Shown: piece after piece, positions 50,225 to 59,466 of the stretch | How the letters are laid out: every line of letters begins with the position of its first letter | Numbering within the stretch: position 1 is the first letter of the stretch | The notes under the pieces: model-generated | The model's database searches: none | What the model was told of the DNA's origin: nothing | What the model saw: the letters and a program-made list of their open reading frames with translations, nothing else | NCBI GenBank assembly: GCA_965230275.1 | Contig: CBDDKO010000002.1 | Coordinates: 2,294,001-2,358,000 of the forward strand | Direction: 5' to 3' | Length of the DNA stretch: 64,000 nt | Source of the DNA: JAJRRS01 sp965230275 | GTDB lineage: Bacteria; Planctomycetota; Phycisphaerae; Phycisphaerales; Phycisphaeraceae | Program-made: the position numbers and the translations under genes

Positions 50225-51892
50225 TTATTTGGCTTTCCTGCGCATCAGCCAGCCGAGTTCTTCGGCGCCGGTGAACTTAGCGCCGAGGAAGATGATGGCT
50301 GCGCCGATCGTGACCATGGCGGTGAGCAGGCCGAGGCTGCCGGGCCAGGTGAGGGTGTGGGCGGGGTACTTGATCAATAGCGGAGCAAGCGCGACGGTCA
50401 TGACCGAGCAGAGCAGTGCGGTGCGCAGCCAGCCCTTTAAGACGGAGGCGTCGATGGGCGTGGCAACATGCTTGCGGACCAGGGCGAGCAGGATCAGGAC
50501 CTGGCAGGAGGCGCTGATGGCGGTGGACCAGGCGAGGCCGGCGGTGCCGAGCGGCCAGATGAGTGTGAGGTTCAGCGCGAGGTTGAAGAGGACCATGCCC
50601 ATGCTGACGCGCAGCGGGGTCTTGGCGTCGCTGACGGCGTAGAAGGCGCGTGTGAGGATGTGGGTCATGGAATACGCCCACACGGCCGAGCCGTAGCCGG
50701 CGAGGATGGTGGCGACGCGGAGCGAGTCCTCGAGCTCGAACCGGCCGTGCTCGAACATGACGCGGGTCATCGGCACGCGCACGAGGATCAGCCCGACGCT
50801 CGCCGGCAGGCCGATGAACATGGACAGGCGCAGCCCGTGATGCAGTGTCTCGCGGAAGTGGGTTTTGCCCGCATCGGATGTGTCGGCGGCGGCGTGGGCC
50901 AGCGCGGGGAAGATGGCGGTCGCCAGGGCGATGCCGAAGACGCCTAAGGGGAATTGGTAGAGGCGTTGCGCTCCGGCGAGCGCGACGACCTGGCCTGAGT
51001 CGGCGATGGGGTACACGAACTCTCGGCCAAGCAGCATGAACCCCTCGGCGCCGCCGTCCTTGGGCGCGAAGGCCCAGGTGATCAGCGTGTCCATCGCGGC
51101 GTTGATCTGGAAGACCGCCAGCCCCAGCACCATCGGGAGCATGACCCAGAGCATCTTCTTAAAGGGCTCGGCGGTCCCGGCGAAGTGGCGCGTCAGGCCT
51201 TCAACGCGCAGCAGCGCGATGACCTGCCAGGCAAGCTGCAACACGCCGGCGAGCAGGACGCTGACGGCGACGATGTGGATGGCGCTGCGCAATCCGTCTT
51301 CGTTGAGGCTGCCGGGCCCCGGTGTACGTATCGCCATGAGAATGGCAGAGATCATCACCAGGTTCAGTAATATCGGCGCGGCGGCGGGCGGGCCGAACTT
51401 GCCTCGGACCTGAAGTGCCCCGCCGATCAACGCGACCAGGCAGATCAGCGGCATGTACGGCAGCATCAGCATGGTCAGTCGGATCGCCAGCAGCGAGTCT
51501 TCTGAAACGTCGGCCTTCGCATACATCCACCACAGCAGCGCTTCGCCAACGAGCGTGATCCCGGCGGTGACGACCAGGAGCGCAGCGAAGCATAGGGACG
51601 CGAAGCGTTTGGCGATGTCAGGGTCTTCGCGGATGAGTTTGGTGTAGGCGGGGATGAAGGCGGAAGACAGGGCCCCTTCGCCGAAGAGCCTGCGGAAGAG
51701 GTTGGGGACCATGAAGCCGATGAGGAAGGCGGAGGCGATCGGCCCCCTGCCGAACGAGGCGAACAGCACGGCGTCGCGCAGCAAACCGGTGACGCGTGAG
51801 ACGAGCGTCAATGCGGAGACGAGCACGGCATGGCCGACGAAGCGTGTGGCCGAGGGCTTGGGCGTGTCTTGTTCGTGCGCGTGGTCGGTCAT
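50225..51892 (-). CDS. murJ: Lipid II flippase MurJ/MviN
   Basis: 555 residues, about 14 membrane helices. Family signature at the N-terminus: LVSRVTGLLRDAVLFASFG, FRRLFGEGALSSAFIPAY; further on QFPLGVFGIALATAIFPALA and the Arg residues lining the cavity. Flips the peptidoglycan precursor lipid II across the inner membrane. ATG 51892 overlaps the stop of the VanZ-like gene (ATGA), so the two are translationally coupled. Upstream in-frame codons to 52084 lie inside the other gene and are not used. Confidence 0.94.
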   Translation of the reverse strand: MTDHAHEQDTPKPSATRFVGHAVLVSALTLVSRVTGLLRDAVLFASFGRGPIASAFLIGFMVPNLFRRLFGEGALSSAFIPAYTKLIREDPDIAKRFASLCFAALLVVTAGITLVGEALLWWMYAKADVSEDSLLAIRLTMLMLPYMPLICLVALIGGALQVRGKFGPPAAAPILLNLVMISAILMAIRTPGPGSLNEDGLRSAIHIVAVSVLLAGVLQLAWQVIALLRVEGLTRHFAGTAEPFKKMLWVMLPMVLGLAVFQINAAMDTLITWAFAPKDGGAEGFMLLGREFVYPIADSGQVVALAGAQRLYQFPLGVFGIALATAIFPALAHAAADTSDAGKTHFRETLHHGLRLSMFIGLPASVGLILVRVPMTRVMFEHGRFELEDSLRVATILAGYGSAVWAYSMTHILTRAFYAVSDAKTPLRVSMGMVLFNLALNLTLIWPLGTAGLAWSTAISASCQVLILLALVRKHVATPIDASVLKGWLRTALLCSVMTVALAPLLIKYPAHTLTWPGSLGLLTAMVTIGAAIIFLGAKFTGAEELGWLMRRKAK

Positions 51893-52737
51893 GCGTGTGC
51901 GGGGCGTCGGCGGGTGAAGGCTCGGCAGGCCGTAACCAGGGATAGAGCGGTCATCGCGGCGAGCAGGCCGAGCTGGTGGGCGTACAGGTCCGCCATCCGG
52001 GCGTCGTGGCCGGCGAACGGCCGGACTGACTCTATGATCGGCCCGGCGAGCCCGATCGCAATAATGCTCAGCCCAATACCCCACCCGGGCCTGCTCTGCC
52101 CTAGAGGCTTGGCGATAATGAACATCAACGTTACCACGGCGACGAGGTAGAACCGACCGTGAGGCCCGATTCGGAACAGTTTTGAGTCCGTCATCAGAGC
52201 AAACTCGGTAAACAAAAATTGATCTATTAAGAAATCAAACTCAATGCCGATGATCAATGCGATCACGAGGATCGAGGCAGAGCGCATCAGTTTGGTGAAC
52301 TGCCCGATCTTTGGCCTAGGCGGTGGCGCGGTGAGGATCAGGAACACGCCGAGGATCCCGATCAGCCCGGCGACGATGTCGCTGAGCGAGACGTTGCGGC
52401 CGGTGAAGCCCTGGGTGTATTCATCGATCAGGGCGTAGATCGTGGCGATACCGGTCGCGATCAAGACGTGACCGAATCCCGAGCGTTTCGATCCAAACAG
52501 GCGTGCCCGGTACAGCAGCCAGGTCAGCAGCGCAAAAGCGATGACGTGCAGGGTCTTGTCGATCTGGAAGACGCCGACCTGGTTGGTGTGTTCGCCGATG
52601 ATGAGTTGCGGCAGGTGCGAGCCGATCGCCAGGAGGATCCAGTAGACGGCGAGCTGGATGCGACAGGAGCGGAGGGATGGCGCGGTGGGTGTGGACGCTG
52701 CCGGGGCCGGGGTACTGGGGTCAGGGCTTTGGTTCAT
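51889..52737 (-). CDS. VanZ-like membrane protein
   Basis: 282 residues. Seven or eight hydrophobic helices. IDKTLHVIAFALLTWLLYRA and IDEYTQGFTGRNVSLSDIVAGLIG are the VanZ/phosphotransbutyrylase-like signature (D-K-x-x-H..., D-E-x-x-Q...G-R..D). Residues 3-18 are Pro/Ala/Thr-rich, encoded by CCGGGG-type repeats. ATG 52737 is used; GTG 52755 is possible. Precedes and overlaps murJ, suggesting an envelope role. Confidence 0.85.
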   Translation of the reverse strand: MNQSPDPSTPAPAASTPTAPSLRSCRIQLAVYWILLAIGSHLPQLIIGEHTNQVGVFQIDKTLHVIAFALLTWLLYRARLFGSKRSGFGHVLIATGIATIYALIDEYTQGFTGRNVSLSDIVAGLIGILGVFLILTAPPPRPKIGQFTKLMRSASILVIALIIGIEFDFLIDQFLFTEFALMTDSKLFRIGPHGRFYLVAVVTLMFIIAKPLGQSRPGWGIGLSIIAIGLAGPIIESVRPFAGHDARMADLYAHQLGLLAAMTALSLVTACRAFTRRRPAHA

Positions 52738-52849
52738 GATTCGCAGAGCGTCCACGGTGTCCGGTACACGTAAGCTATACTAACACCATCGCTGACGAGT
52801 TCGCCGACTTTAACGGATCACGGGCACGGTTTCGAGTAGGAAACAACGG

Positions 52850-53725
52850 ATGGGTATGAGGCTATGCATCCTGGGTCTGGTGAGATTGATGGCCCTTGCG
52901 GCCGCGATTCATGTGGGACGGGCGGAGCAAGCGGCTGCCGAGACGACGGACTCGGCCCCCCAAACGGAGGATATAAAACAAGCGAGGCCGTTCCTCGTGT
53001 TTGATGGTCTGCGGATGCGGGACAAGCCCGACCTCAGCGGCTATGGGCTGAAGCAGATCACGGTGCTCTATCACCGGGACTTCTGGCGTAACAAGGAGCC
53101 GGACGATCAGCCCAACGATGTGCGCCTGCGCCTGGCGGCGGATAAGGCCTGGCGGCTGGGGCATCTGGTGTGTCTGGATATCGAGCACTGGCCGGTGTAC
53201 AAGGTTTCGGAAACGCAGAGGCAAGAGAGCGTGAAGAAGCTGGCCCACGTGGCGGACCTGATGCACGAGCGACGGCCCGGTCTGCGGCTGGGGTACTACG
53301 GCTTGATGCCAAGACAGGACTACTGGGCGCCGGTCGGCGGTGATGCGGCGCGGATCGAAGCCTGGCAGAATCACAACACGGACATGACCGATCTGGCGAA
53401 GCATGTCGACGTGGTGTTCCCCTCGATCTACACGTTCTACGATGATCCGGACGGCTGGGTGCGCTATGCTGAAGCGAGCCTGGCCGAGGCGCGAAAGTAC
53501 GACAAGCAGGTGTACGCGTTTATCTGCCCCTGGTATCACACAAGCAACGAAGAACTTGGCGGTAAGCCGATCGGGGCAGACTTCTGGACGCTGCAGCTGG
53601 AGACGGCCCACCGGTTGGCGGACGGGGTGGTGATCTGGGCGGCCCCGAGCATGCCGTGGGCGGACGACGCCCCGTGGTGGCTGAGGACCCGGGCGTTTAT
53701 GAAGAAACTCAAAAACGACAGCTGA
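52850..53725 (+). CDS. Secreted protein with TIM-barrel-like glycosidase features
   Basis: 291 residues; signal peptide to about residue 30. The pattern of beta strands fits a TIM barrel: ITVLYHRDFW, LVCLDIEHWP (acidic D-x-E at the end of strand 4, as in GH18/GH56-type enzymes), RLGYYGLMP, VDVVFPSIYTFYDD, VYAFICPWYH, GVVIWAAPSMPW. No confident family. Probably acts on a glycan or is a lectin-like relative. It precedes the alginate lyase genes by 330 bp. Confidence 0.72.
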   Translation: MGMRLCILGLVRLMALAAAIHVGRAEQAAAETTDSAPQTEDIKQARPFLVFDGLRMRDKPDLSGYGLKQITVLYHRDFWRNKEPDDQPNDVRLRLAADKAWRLGHLVCLDIEHWPVYKVSETQRQESVKKLAHVADLMHERRPGLRLGYYGLMPRQDYWAPVGGDAARIEAWQNHNTDMTDLAKHVDVVFPSIYTFYDDPDGWVRYAEASLAEARKYDKQVYAFICPWYHTSNEELGGKPIGADFWTLQLETAHRLADGVVIWAAPSMPWADDAPWWLRTRAFMKKLKNDS

Positions 53726-54055
53726 TTGTAGTGGTGTAAACCGAGCACAGCAGACAAGTTGAACAAGACGGATACGCGGGCCAATGAGCGGCGCATACTG
53801 ATGCCGACATACCCGGTTCACACGGGTCTGCGTAGTGAATGCGGATCAATCACACCCCATTCGATCCTCGTAAACAATACGGGCGGTATCCATCAACCTA
53901 TCAGATGACTACTTTCTTCAGTATCCCCCTGATAATCTTGTAGTTCGGCCGGGGAGATTTATAATAGTGTGAAAGAAGTCTACGACATCAACAAACGATT
54001 GCCGTCGTGAGAAGTCTGTGTATATCCGTATCCGATCGTGGAGGGATATACAAAA
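53726..54055 (+). promoter_or_regulatory. 330 bp gap with a sigma70-like promoter
   Basis: TTGTAG (53938-53943) and a perfect TATAAT (53960-53965) with a 16 bp spacer lie about 90 bp before the start of the first alginate lyase gene. The ribosome site GGAGGG is at 54041-54046. The remaining sequence holds no gene I can support. Confidence 0.6.
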
Positions 54056-55627
54056 TTGAAAACGAAACGACCCCAATACCGTCGTGGGTGCACACCACTT
54101 CTTGTGCTGGCGTCGGCTATTCTTGTATCTACGGGCCAAGCAATGGCTGACGCCCGAACGTTGATCTGGAGGCAAGAAAACCTGGACCTCGCCAAGCAAC
54201 TCTGGCAGCAAGGCGACCCGGGTATTGTCCCCGCGGTCAACCACATCCTCGATGTCTCTGATCAGCGGATAAGTAGCGGCAACTATTATTCCGTCACTTT
54301 TAAGGACACGGTGCCCGCCGGCCTGACACCGCATGACTACTTTACGACCTGCCACTATTGCTGGCCCAACCCCGACACAGAAGACGGTTTGCCATGGATC
54401 GGAATCGACGGCGTGTCAAACCCCGATAGTGCGCACGATGGGTCTGAACTCCAGGGGCTGGCTCATGATGTTCAGGCCTTAAGCCTGTCCTACTACTTCA
54501 CCGGTGACCCGTCTTATTCTGATTGGGCGGCCGACCTGCTAAGGGTGTTCTTCCTTAGTCCCGACACCTACATGAAGCCCGAGGTGCGATACGGGTCTGC
54601 TATCCCGGGCCTAACCAGCGGTAGATTCTCGGTCGCCGGCATCGGCAATCAGTTCCGACGGCTGTTTGACCCGATCGCGCTACTCGAGGGCTCGCCTTGT
54701 TGGACGGCGGCTGACGATGCCGGCATGAAGCAGTGGGCCAGCGACTTCCGCGACTTCATGTGGCATGATCCCGTTGGCATGGCAGAGCAAATCCACCACG
54801 ACAACCACGGCACGAATTACGACATGATTTCTGCGCTGTTGTCGCTATACCTTGATGATGAAGCGTCGGCTCACGCGTGGATACAGAACTATCAAGATAA
54901 GATCGATCTGCAATACAATCCCGACGGCACGCAGTACTACCCTTTAAACCGTGCAGATAGCCAACTCTATCATGAGTACAACCTGCGCATCGCGACTGAT
55001 GTCGCCGAGATGGCGGATCGTTTTAATGACATCGACCTGTGGAGCTACGAAGCTGAAGACGGCGGCTCAATGGTCAACGCGATCGACTTTCTCACCCCCT
55101 ACTTCACCGGGCAGCAGCCGTGGGACCTCTGGCCAACCACACAGACGTTCCCGCCCAAGTACCATACCTGGTACCGCATGTGGCTGCGTGCCGCGATTAA
55201 TCTGAACGACCCTTCGTACCTGGTGAATGCCGACATGGCCAGGATCTACGACCCCTACGGTTTTAACTACGACGTCCACAACATTATCTATCCGGCTAAG
55301 GCGGCCTCGCTGGCGGGCGACCTGAACGCGGATGGCCTGATCGATCTGGACGACCTGGATATCGTTCTGAACCACTGGAACACGGACGGCAGCACCGATC
55401 CGCGGGCGGACATCAACGGCGATGGGTTCGTCGGTCTGGACGACCTGGATGTCATCCTGAACCAGTGGGACAACACGAGCGCAGCGCCAAGCAACGCGCC
55501 CGAACCCGGTAGTGTGTGGCTGCTGGCAACGTGCGCATGGGCGACGCGCGCATTGGTCAAGCCTTACGACCGGGGAGCGGCTGGTGCCCAGCCACGCACA
55601 TCTCCTCCTCAAGCCGTCTATTCATGA
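54056..55627 (+). CDS. PEP-CTERM alginate lyase with two dockerin-like EF-hand repeats
   Basis: 523 residues from TTG 54056 (GGAGGG 9 bp upstream); the frame is open to GTG 54038. Signal peptide ends near AMA. Residues about 45-410 match the alginate lyase family (PF05426 type): HYCWPNPDTEDGLPWIGIDGVSNPDS and the catalytic-region HHDNHGTNYDMISALLSLYLDD. Two Ca-binding repeats follow (GDLNADGLIDLDDLDIVLNHW and DINGDGFVGLDDLDVILNQW), then PEPGSVWLLATCAW.. as sorting signal. Cleaves mannuronate/guluronate polymers at the cell surface. It has a tandem paralogue at 55830. Confidence 0.88.
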   Translation: MKTKRPQYRRGCTPLLVLASAILVSTGQAMADARTLIWRQENLDLAKQLWQQGDPGIVPAVNHILDVSDQRISSGNYYSVTFKDTVPAGLTPHDYFTTCHYCWPNPDTEDGLPWIGIDGVSNPDSAHDGSELQGLAHDVQALSLSYYFTGDPSYSDWAADLLRVFFLSPDTYMKPEVRYGSAIPGLTSGRFSVAGIGNQFRRLFDPIALLEGSPCWTAADDAGMKQWASDFRDFMWHDPVGMAEQIHHDNHGTNYDMISALLSLYLDDEASAHAWIQNYQDKIDLQYNPDGTQYYPLNRADSQLYHEYNLRIATDVAEMADRFNDIDLWSYEAEDGGSMVNAIDFLTPYFTGQQPWDLWPTTQTFPPKYHTWYRMWLRAAINLNDPSYLVNADMARIYDPYGFNYDVHNIIYPAKAASLAGDLNADGLIDLDDLDIVLNHWNTDGSTDPRADINGDGFVGLDDLDVILNQWDNTSAAPSNAPEPGSVWLLATCAWATRALVKPYDRGAAGAQPRTSPPQAVYS

Positions 55628-55790
55628 TCATGGCGCGTGGTGCAAGGTACGACACACCCGGACCGGTGGGGTGGGAACGGACGACCGCCTTTATACGATC
55701 CTCATAACCCGCATAAGGGGCATACGGTCACCGGATCGGGGGCAAAATATATCGCCGCCCTCTTAATAAGCCCTAGATTTCCGTGGGGGG

Positions 55791-55800
55791 GTGCTATACT
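55791..55800 (+). promoter_or_regulatory. Extended -10 promoter element
   Basis: GTGCTATACT fits the TG-n-TATAAT extended -10 pattern. It lies 29 bp before the GTG start at 55830, with no convincing -35 box. Confidence 0.45.
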
Positions 55801-55829
55801 AGGGTGTAAAGAGTTATGAATGAGGTCGG

Positions 55830-57785
55830 GTGCAAGCCATTGTTGAGGTGGCTGCTGTTGTTAGTTGTATCAGGCCCGGGAAGGATAAACCGGAAGTGCG
55901 GACTTTTTTATCTAAATATGGCCGTGGGTGCTCAGCATGCTTTGTGTTGATCATGGCATGGTTTGTGTGTCCAGGCCAGGCGTTGGCGGACGCCCGGACG
56001 TTGATCTGGAAGAAAGAAAACCTGGATCTCGCCAAGCAACTCTGGGAGCAAGGCGACCCTAGTATTGTACCCGCGGTCAATCACATCCTTAACGTATCCG
56101 ATGGATCGATAAGTGATGGCGGTTACTACTCGGTCACCTATAAGAGCAACATACCGGCCGGCCTGACGCCCCACGATTACTTCACCACCTGCCACTACTG
56201 CTGGCCGAACCCCGATACGGAAGACGGATTGCCATGGATCGGGATCGATGGTGTATCTAACCCCGATAGTTCACTTGATGGGACTCAACTCCAGGGGCTG
56301 GCTCGTGATGTCCAGGCGTTAAGCCTCTCATACTACATCACGGGCGATCAGGCTTATTCTGATCGAGCGGTCGACCTGATCAGGGTGTTCTTCCTGAACC
56401 CCGATACCTACATGAAGCCTGAGGTCCGTTACGGATCAGCGATCCCGGGCGTCACCCACGGCCGATTCTCCGTAGCCGGGGTCGGTAATCAGTTCCGAAG
56501 ATTGTTCGACCCGATCGCGCTGCTCGAAGGCTCGCCCTCGTGGACCGCGGCGGACGATGCCGGCATGAAGCAATGGGCCAGTGACTTCAGAAACTTCATG
56601 TGGAATGATCCGATCGGTGCGTTCGAACAGATCCACAACGACAACCACGGCACCAATTACGACATGATTTCTGCGCTGTTGTCGCTGTACCTTGATGACG
56701 GTGCATCGGCTCACGAGTGGATACTGAACTACAGTGATAGAATCGACCAGCAATTCAACCCTGACGGCACGCAGTATTATCCATTACAGCGCGCGGACAG
56801 CCTCCTTTATCATGAGTACAACCTCCGGATCGCGATGGACATCGCCGAGATGGCTGAGCGTTTTGACGACATCTATCTGTGGAACCAAGAGGCGGCCGAC
56901 GGCGGTTCGATCGCCAACTCGATCGACTTCCTGATCCCCTACTTCACCGGGCAACAGCCTTGGGACCTCTGGCCTTCCGACGCCACCTTTGCCCCCAAAT
57001 TCACGAACTGGTACCGGATGTGGCTGAGGGTTGCAGGCGGCCTCGACGATCCGATTTACCTGACGTACGCGGACATGACCAAGGTTTTTGACGCCAGCGG
57101 CTTTGATTACGATGTCCACAACATCATCTATCCGGTCAGGGCGTCCGAGTTGAGGGGCGACGTGGATCATGATCTTTCAGTCGGTCTGAGCGACCTGGAT
57201 GCGGTGCTGAGCAACTGGAACCTGAAGGCGGGCACCCCTGATCCGATCCCGGGCGATCTGGACGACAGTGGTCACGTAGGACTTGGGGACCTGGATATGC
57301 TGCTTGGGGAATGGGGGCAGACCAAACCCGGACCGCCGCCCGGCGATATCACTGGCGATCTGATCGTGGGGCTGGACGATCTTGACATCGTGTTGTTGAA
57401 TTGGAACCAGGCGGTCGGGCCGGATGCGGGTCACCTGGGCGACACCAATGGTGACGGATTCGTCGGGCTTGCGGACCTCGAGTTTGTGCTCATGCACTGG
57501 GGCGAGTCCACGAAAGATGACATCCTAATCGGCGATCTAGACGGTGATGGCATGGTCGGGCTGAGCGACCTCGACGCGATGTTATCGAGATGGGGCGAGG
57601 TTGAAGAGATTACCTCGTCGGTTCATGTCGATCTGAATCACGACGGGTTTATTGGCCTTGACGACCTGCAGCTGGTCCTGGAGAACTGGGGTGAAGCAAG
57701 CGCGTCGGTTTACGGCGTGCCGGAGCCAAGCGGTTTGTGTCTGTTGGCGGCTGGCATGCTGGCGTTGAATCGGCGGACTGGTTGA
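55830..57785 (+). CDS. PEP-CTERM alginate lyase with six dockerin-like EF-hand repeats
   Basis: 651 residues from GTG 55830 (GAGG 4 bp upstream); a GTG at 55896 is possible. The catalytic part is about 80 percent identical by eye to the gene at 54056 (CHYCWPNPDTEDGLPWIGIDG, HNDNHGTNYDMISALLSLYLDD). Six EF-hand repeats of about 22 residues at about 450-630 (GDVDHDLSVGLSDLDAVLSNW, GDLDDSG.., GDITGD.., GDTNGDG.., GDLDGDG.., VDLNHDG..), against two in the paralogue. PEP-CTERM signal VPEPSGLCLLAAG at the end. Secreted polysaccharide lyase. Confidence 0.88.
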   Translation: MQAIVEVAAVVSCIRPGKDKPEVRTFLSKYGRGCSACFVLIMAWFVCPGQALADARTLIWKKENLDLAKQLWEQGDPSIVPAVNHILNVSDGSISDGGYYSVTYKSNIPAGLTPHDYFTTCHYCWPNPDTEDGLPWIGIDGVSNPDSSLDGTQLQGLARDVQALSLSYYITGDQAYSDRAVDLIRVFFLNPDTYMKPEVRYGSAIPGVTHGRFSVAGVGNQFRRLFDPIALLEGSPSWTAADDAGMKQWASDFRNFMWNDPIGAFEQIHNDNHGTNYDMISALLSLYLDDGASAHEWILNYSDRIDQQFNPDGTQYYPLQRADSLLYHEYNLRIAMDIAEMAERFDDIYLWNQEAADGGSIANSIDFLIPYFTGQQPWDLWPSDATFAPKFTNWYRMWLRVAGGLDDPIYLTYADMTKVFDASGFDYDVHNIIYPVRASELRGDVDHDLSVGLSDLDAVLSNWNLKAGTPDPIPGDLDDSGHVGLGDLDMLLGEWGQTKPGPPPGDITGDLIVGLDDLDIVLLNWNQAVGPDAGHLGDTNGDGFVGLADLEFVLMHWGESTKDDILIGDLDGDGMVGLSDLDAMLSRWGEVEEITSSVHVDLNHDGFIGLDDLQLVLENWGEASASVYGVPEPSGLCLLAAGMLALNRRTG

Positions 57786-59306
57786 TTACCCCTTGCGGGC
57801 AACGGGCAGCAGGTGCCCGGCCATGCCGAACACTTCTTTCAGTCGTTCGCTCATCAGGAAGTATGCCGACCCGAGATATAGCGTCGCGAATAATCCGATC
57901 GATGCGCCGGCGTGCCAGAGCGATGATTCGATCGGGAGGCCGTGCTTGAACAGGAAGTAACTACCCGTTCCGCAGACCCCGGCGATGGTGATGGGGGTGG
58001 CAATCGATTCCGCCATCGAGAGGGCCGGGGCCCTGACGATATGGTTGGCGACGAAGCACTGGACCAGCCCGATCGCTGCGCGCTGGCATGCAATAGCGAG
58101 GGTGATCGTCAGTAACCCGCCGTACATCGAAGCCACCGCCGCGGCACCCAGGACCGTCACGGTGTTGACGAACATCAGCAAGCCGCGCAGACGCCACCGC
58201 CCTTTTGCCTCGATCAGTGAGAGCGAGACCGGCCGGAGGATGAACAGACACATGCTCAGGCTCATGACCTGCACGATGTGGATGGCGTGATCCCACTTGC
58301 CCTGCCAGAGGATCTCGATCGCCGGGCGGTACGCGATTGTTGCACAGACGCAGATCGGCGCCAGCAGCACCATCGACATCCGTACCAGCCGCAGGTAAGC
58401 CCGTGCCATCCGGTGTGAGTCGTCCTTGAGCTTGGTCAGCGTCGGCATAAAAACGTTCATCACGCCGACACTGAAGATCTGCAAGCCGGACATGACCAGC
58501 TGGAAGCCGAAGAAGTAGGTCCCAAGCAATACCTTGTCTTTGAACAGGCCGATCACCAACCGGTCGCCCTGGTTGATCGCGGCCATGGCAACGGCACCTA
58601 AGGCGATCCACTTCACGGCCTGGAGGAGTGAGCGGTAATACTTACTTGCATCGGGGTGGCGAGGCGGCATCGGTCCGGCAACCAGGCGGAAGGTGATTAC
58701 ATCGAAGATCGCTACCAGGATCATCGGCACCGCGAAGCTGTACGCCCCGCACCCCGAGAGCGCGAGCAGGATCATCGAAACGTTCTTAACCAGCTGCGAG
58801 CCGACCTGGATGTATGACAAGGCCTTAAACTTCAGATCGATGCTGAGCTTGGACCGGAGGATGGTGGCCGGGGTCTGAAGCGGGATGGAGAAGGCCGCGA
58901 TCACGATCAGCCAGCCGATCACCGGGTCGTCATAGACTTTGGCCGTGATGGGTGCCAGGGCGATCAGCAGCAAGGCCCCGAGGATGTTGAAGGCCATCCC
59001 GATCCGGAACACCGGCGAGCAAATCATCTCGTATTCAGAGCCACGCTGGATCAGGACCTTGCCGGCCCCCAGGTCACGCACGCAGTCGACGATATAGACC
59101 ACCGGGAGCGCCAGGCCCCACAAGCCGAATTGTTCCTCGGATAGCTGATAGCCCAGCACCCACAAGCTGAGCAGGCCGCCAGACTTTGTGACGATCTGGC
59201 TAAGAACCACCAACGCACTGCCGCGGGCCGCGACCCGCGACATGCTCTTGGGCGTATCACTACTGGACCTGCCAGACGGGTTGTCGATATACTCGTCCGA
59301 ATTCAT
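57786..59306 (-). CDS. Polysaccharide flippase (Wzx/MOP family)
   Basis: 506 residues, 12-14 membrane helices. MSRVAARGSALVVLSQIVTKSGGLLSLWVLGYQLS and EQFGLWGLALPVVYIVDCVRDLGAGKVLIQR are typical of lipopolysaccharide/exopolysaccharide O-unit flippases. Translocates lipid-linked sugar units to the outside for polymerisation. ATG 59306; no clear ribosome site. Its stop abuts that of the second alginate lyase gene. Divergent from the polymerase gene at 59467. Confidence 0.9.
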   Translation of the reverse strand: MNSDEYIDNPSGRSSSDTPKSMSRVAARGSALVVLSQIVTKSGGLLSLWVLGYQLSEEQFGLWGLALPVVYIVDCVRDLGAGKVLIQRGSEYEMICSPVFRIGMAFNILGALLLIALAPITAKVYDDPVIGWLIVIAAFSIPLQTPATILRSKLSIDLKFKALSYIQVGSQLVKNVSMILLALSGCGAYSFAVPMILVAIFDVITFRLVAGPMPPRHPDASKYYRSLLQAVKWIALGAVAMAAINQGDRLVIGLFKDKVLLGTYFFGFQLVMSGLQIFSVGVMNVFMPTLTKLKDDSHRMARAYLRLVRMSMVLLAPICVCATIAYRPAIEILWQGKWDHAIHIVQVMSLSMCLFILRPVSLSLIEAKGRWRLRGLLMFVNTVTVLGAAAVASMYGGLLTITLAIACQRAAIGLVQCFVANHIVRAPALSMAESIATPITIAGVCGTGSYFLFKHGLPIESSLWHAGASIGLFATLYLGSAYFLMSERLKEVFGMAGHLLPVARKG

Positions 59307-59466
59307 GGTACAAGTGTAGCAAACGGCTAAGGCGGGTAGGATGCATAGCCGATAAGCCACGGGCTGGTCCAACCGGAGGCGGGCTGATTACACCGCTTCG
59401 TATGGAGATCCGACAATTACCACGCTCGCCATCTTCGCTCTGGTCCAGCTGTTCTTCTGGCTCGCC

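Noticed and set aside
51893..52084. 64-residue N-terminal extension of MurJ
   Set aside because: It lies wholly within the VanZ-like gene in another frame; ATG 51892 in the ATGA overlap is the normal coupled start and precedes the conserved MurJ N-terminus.
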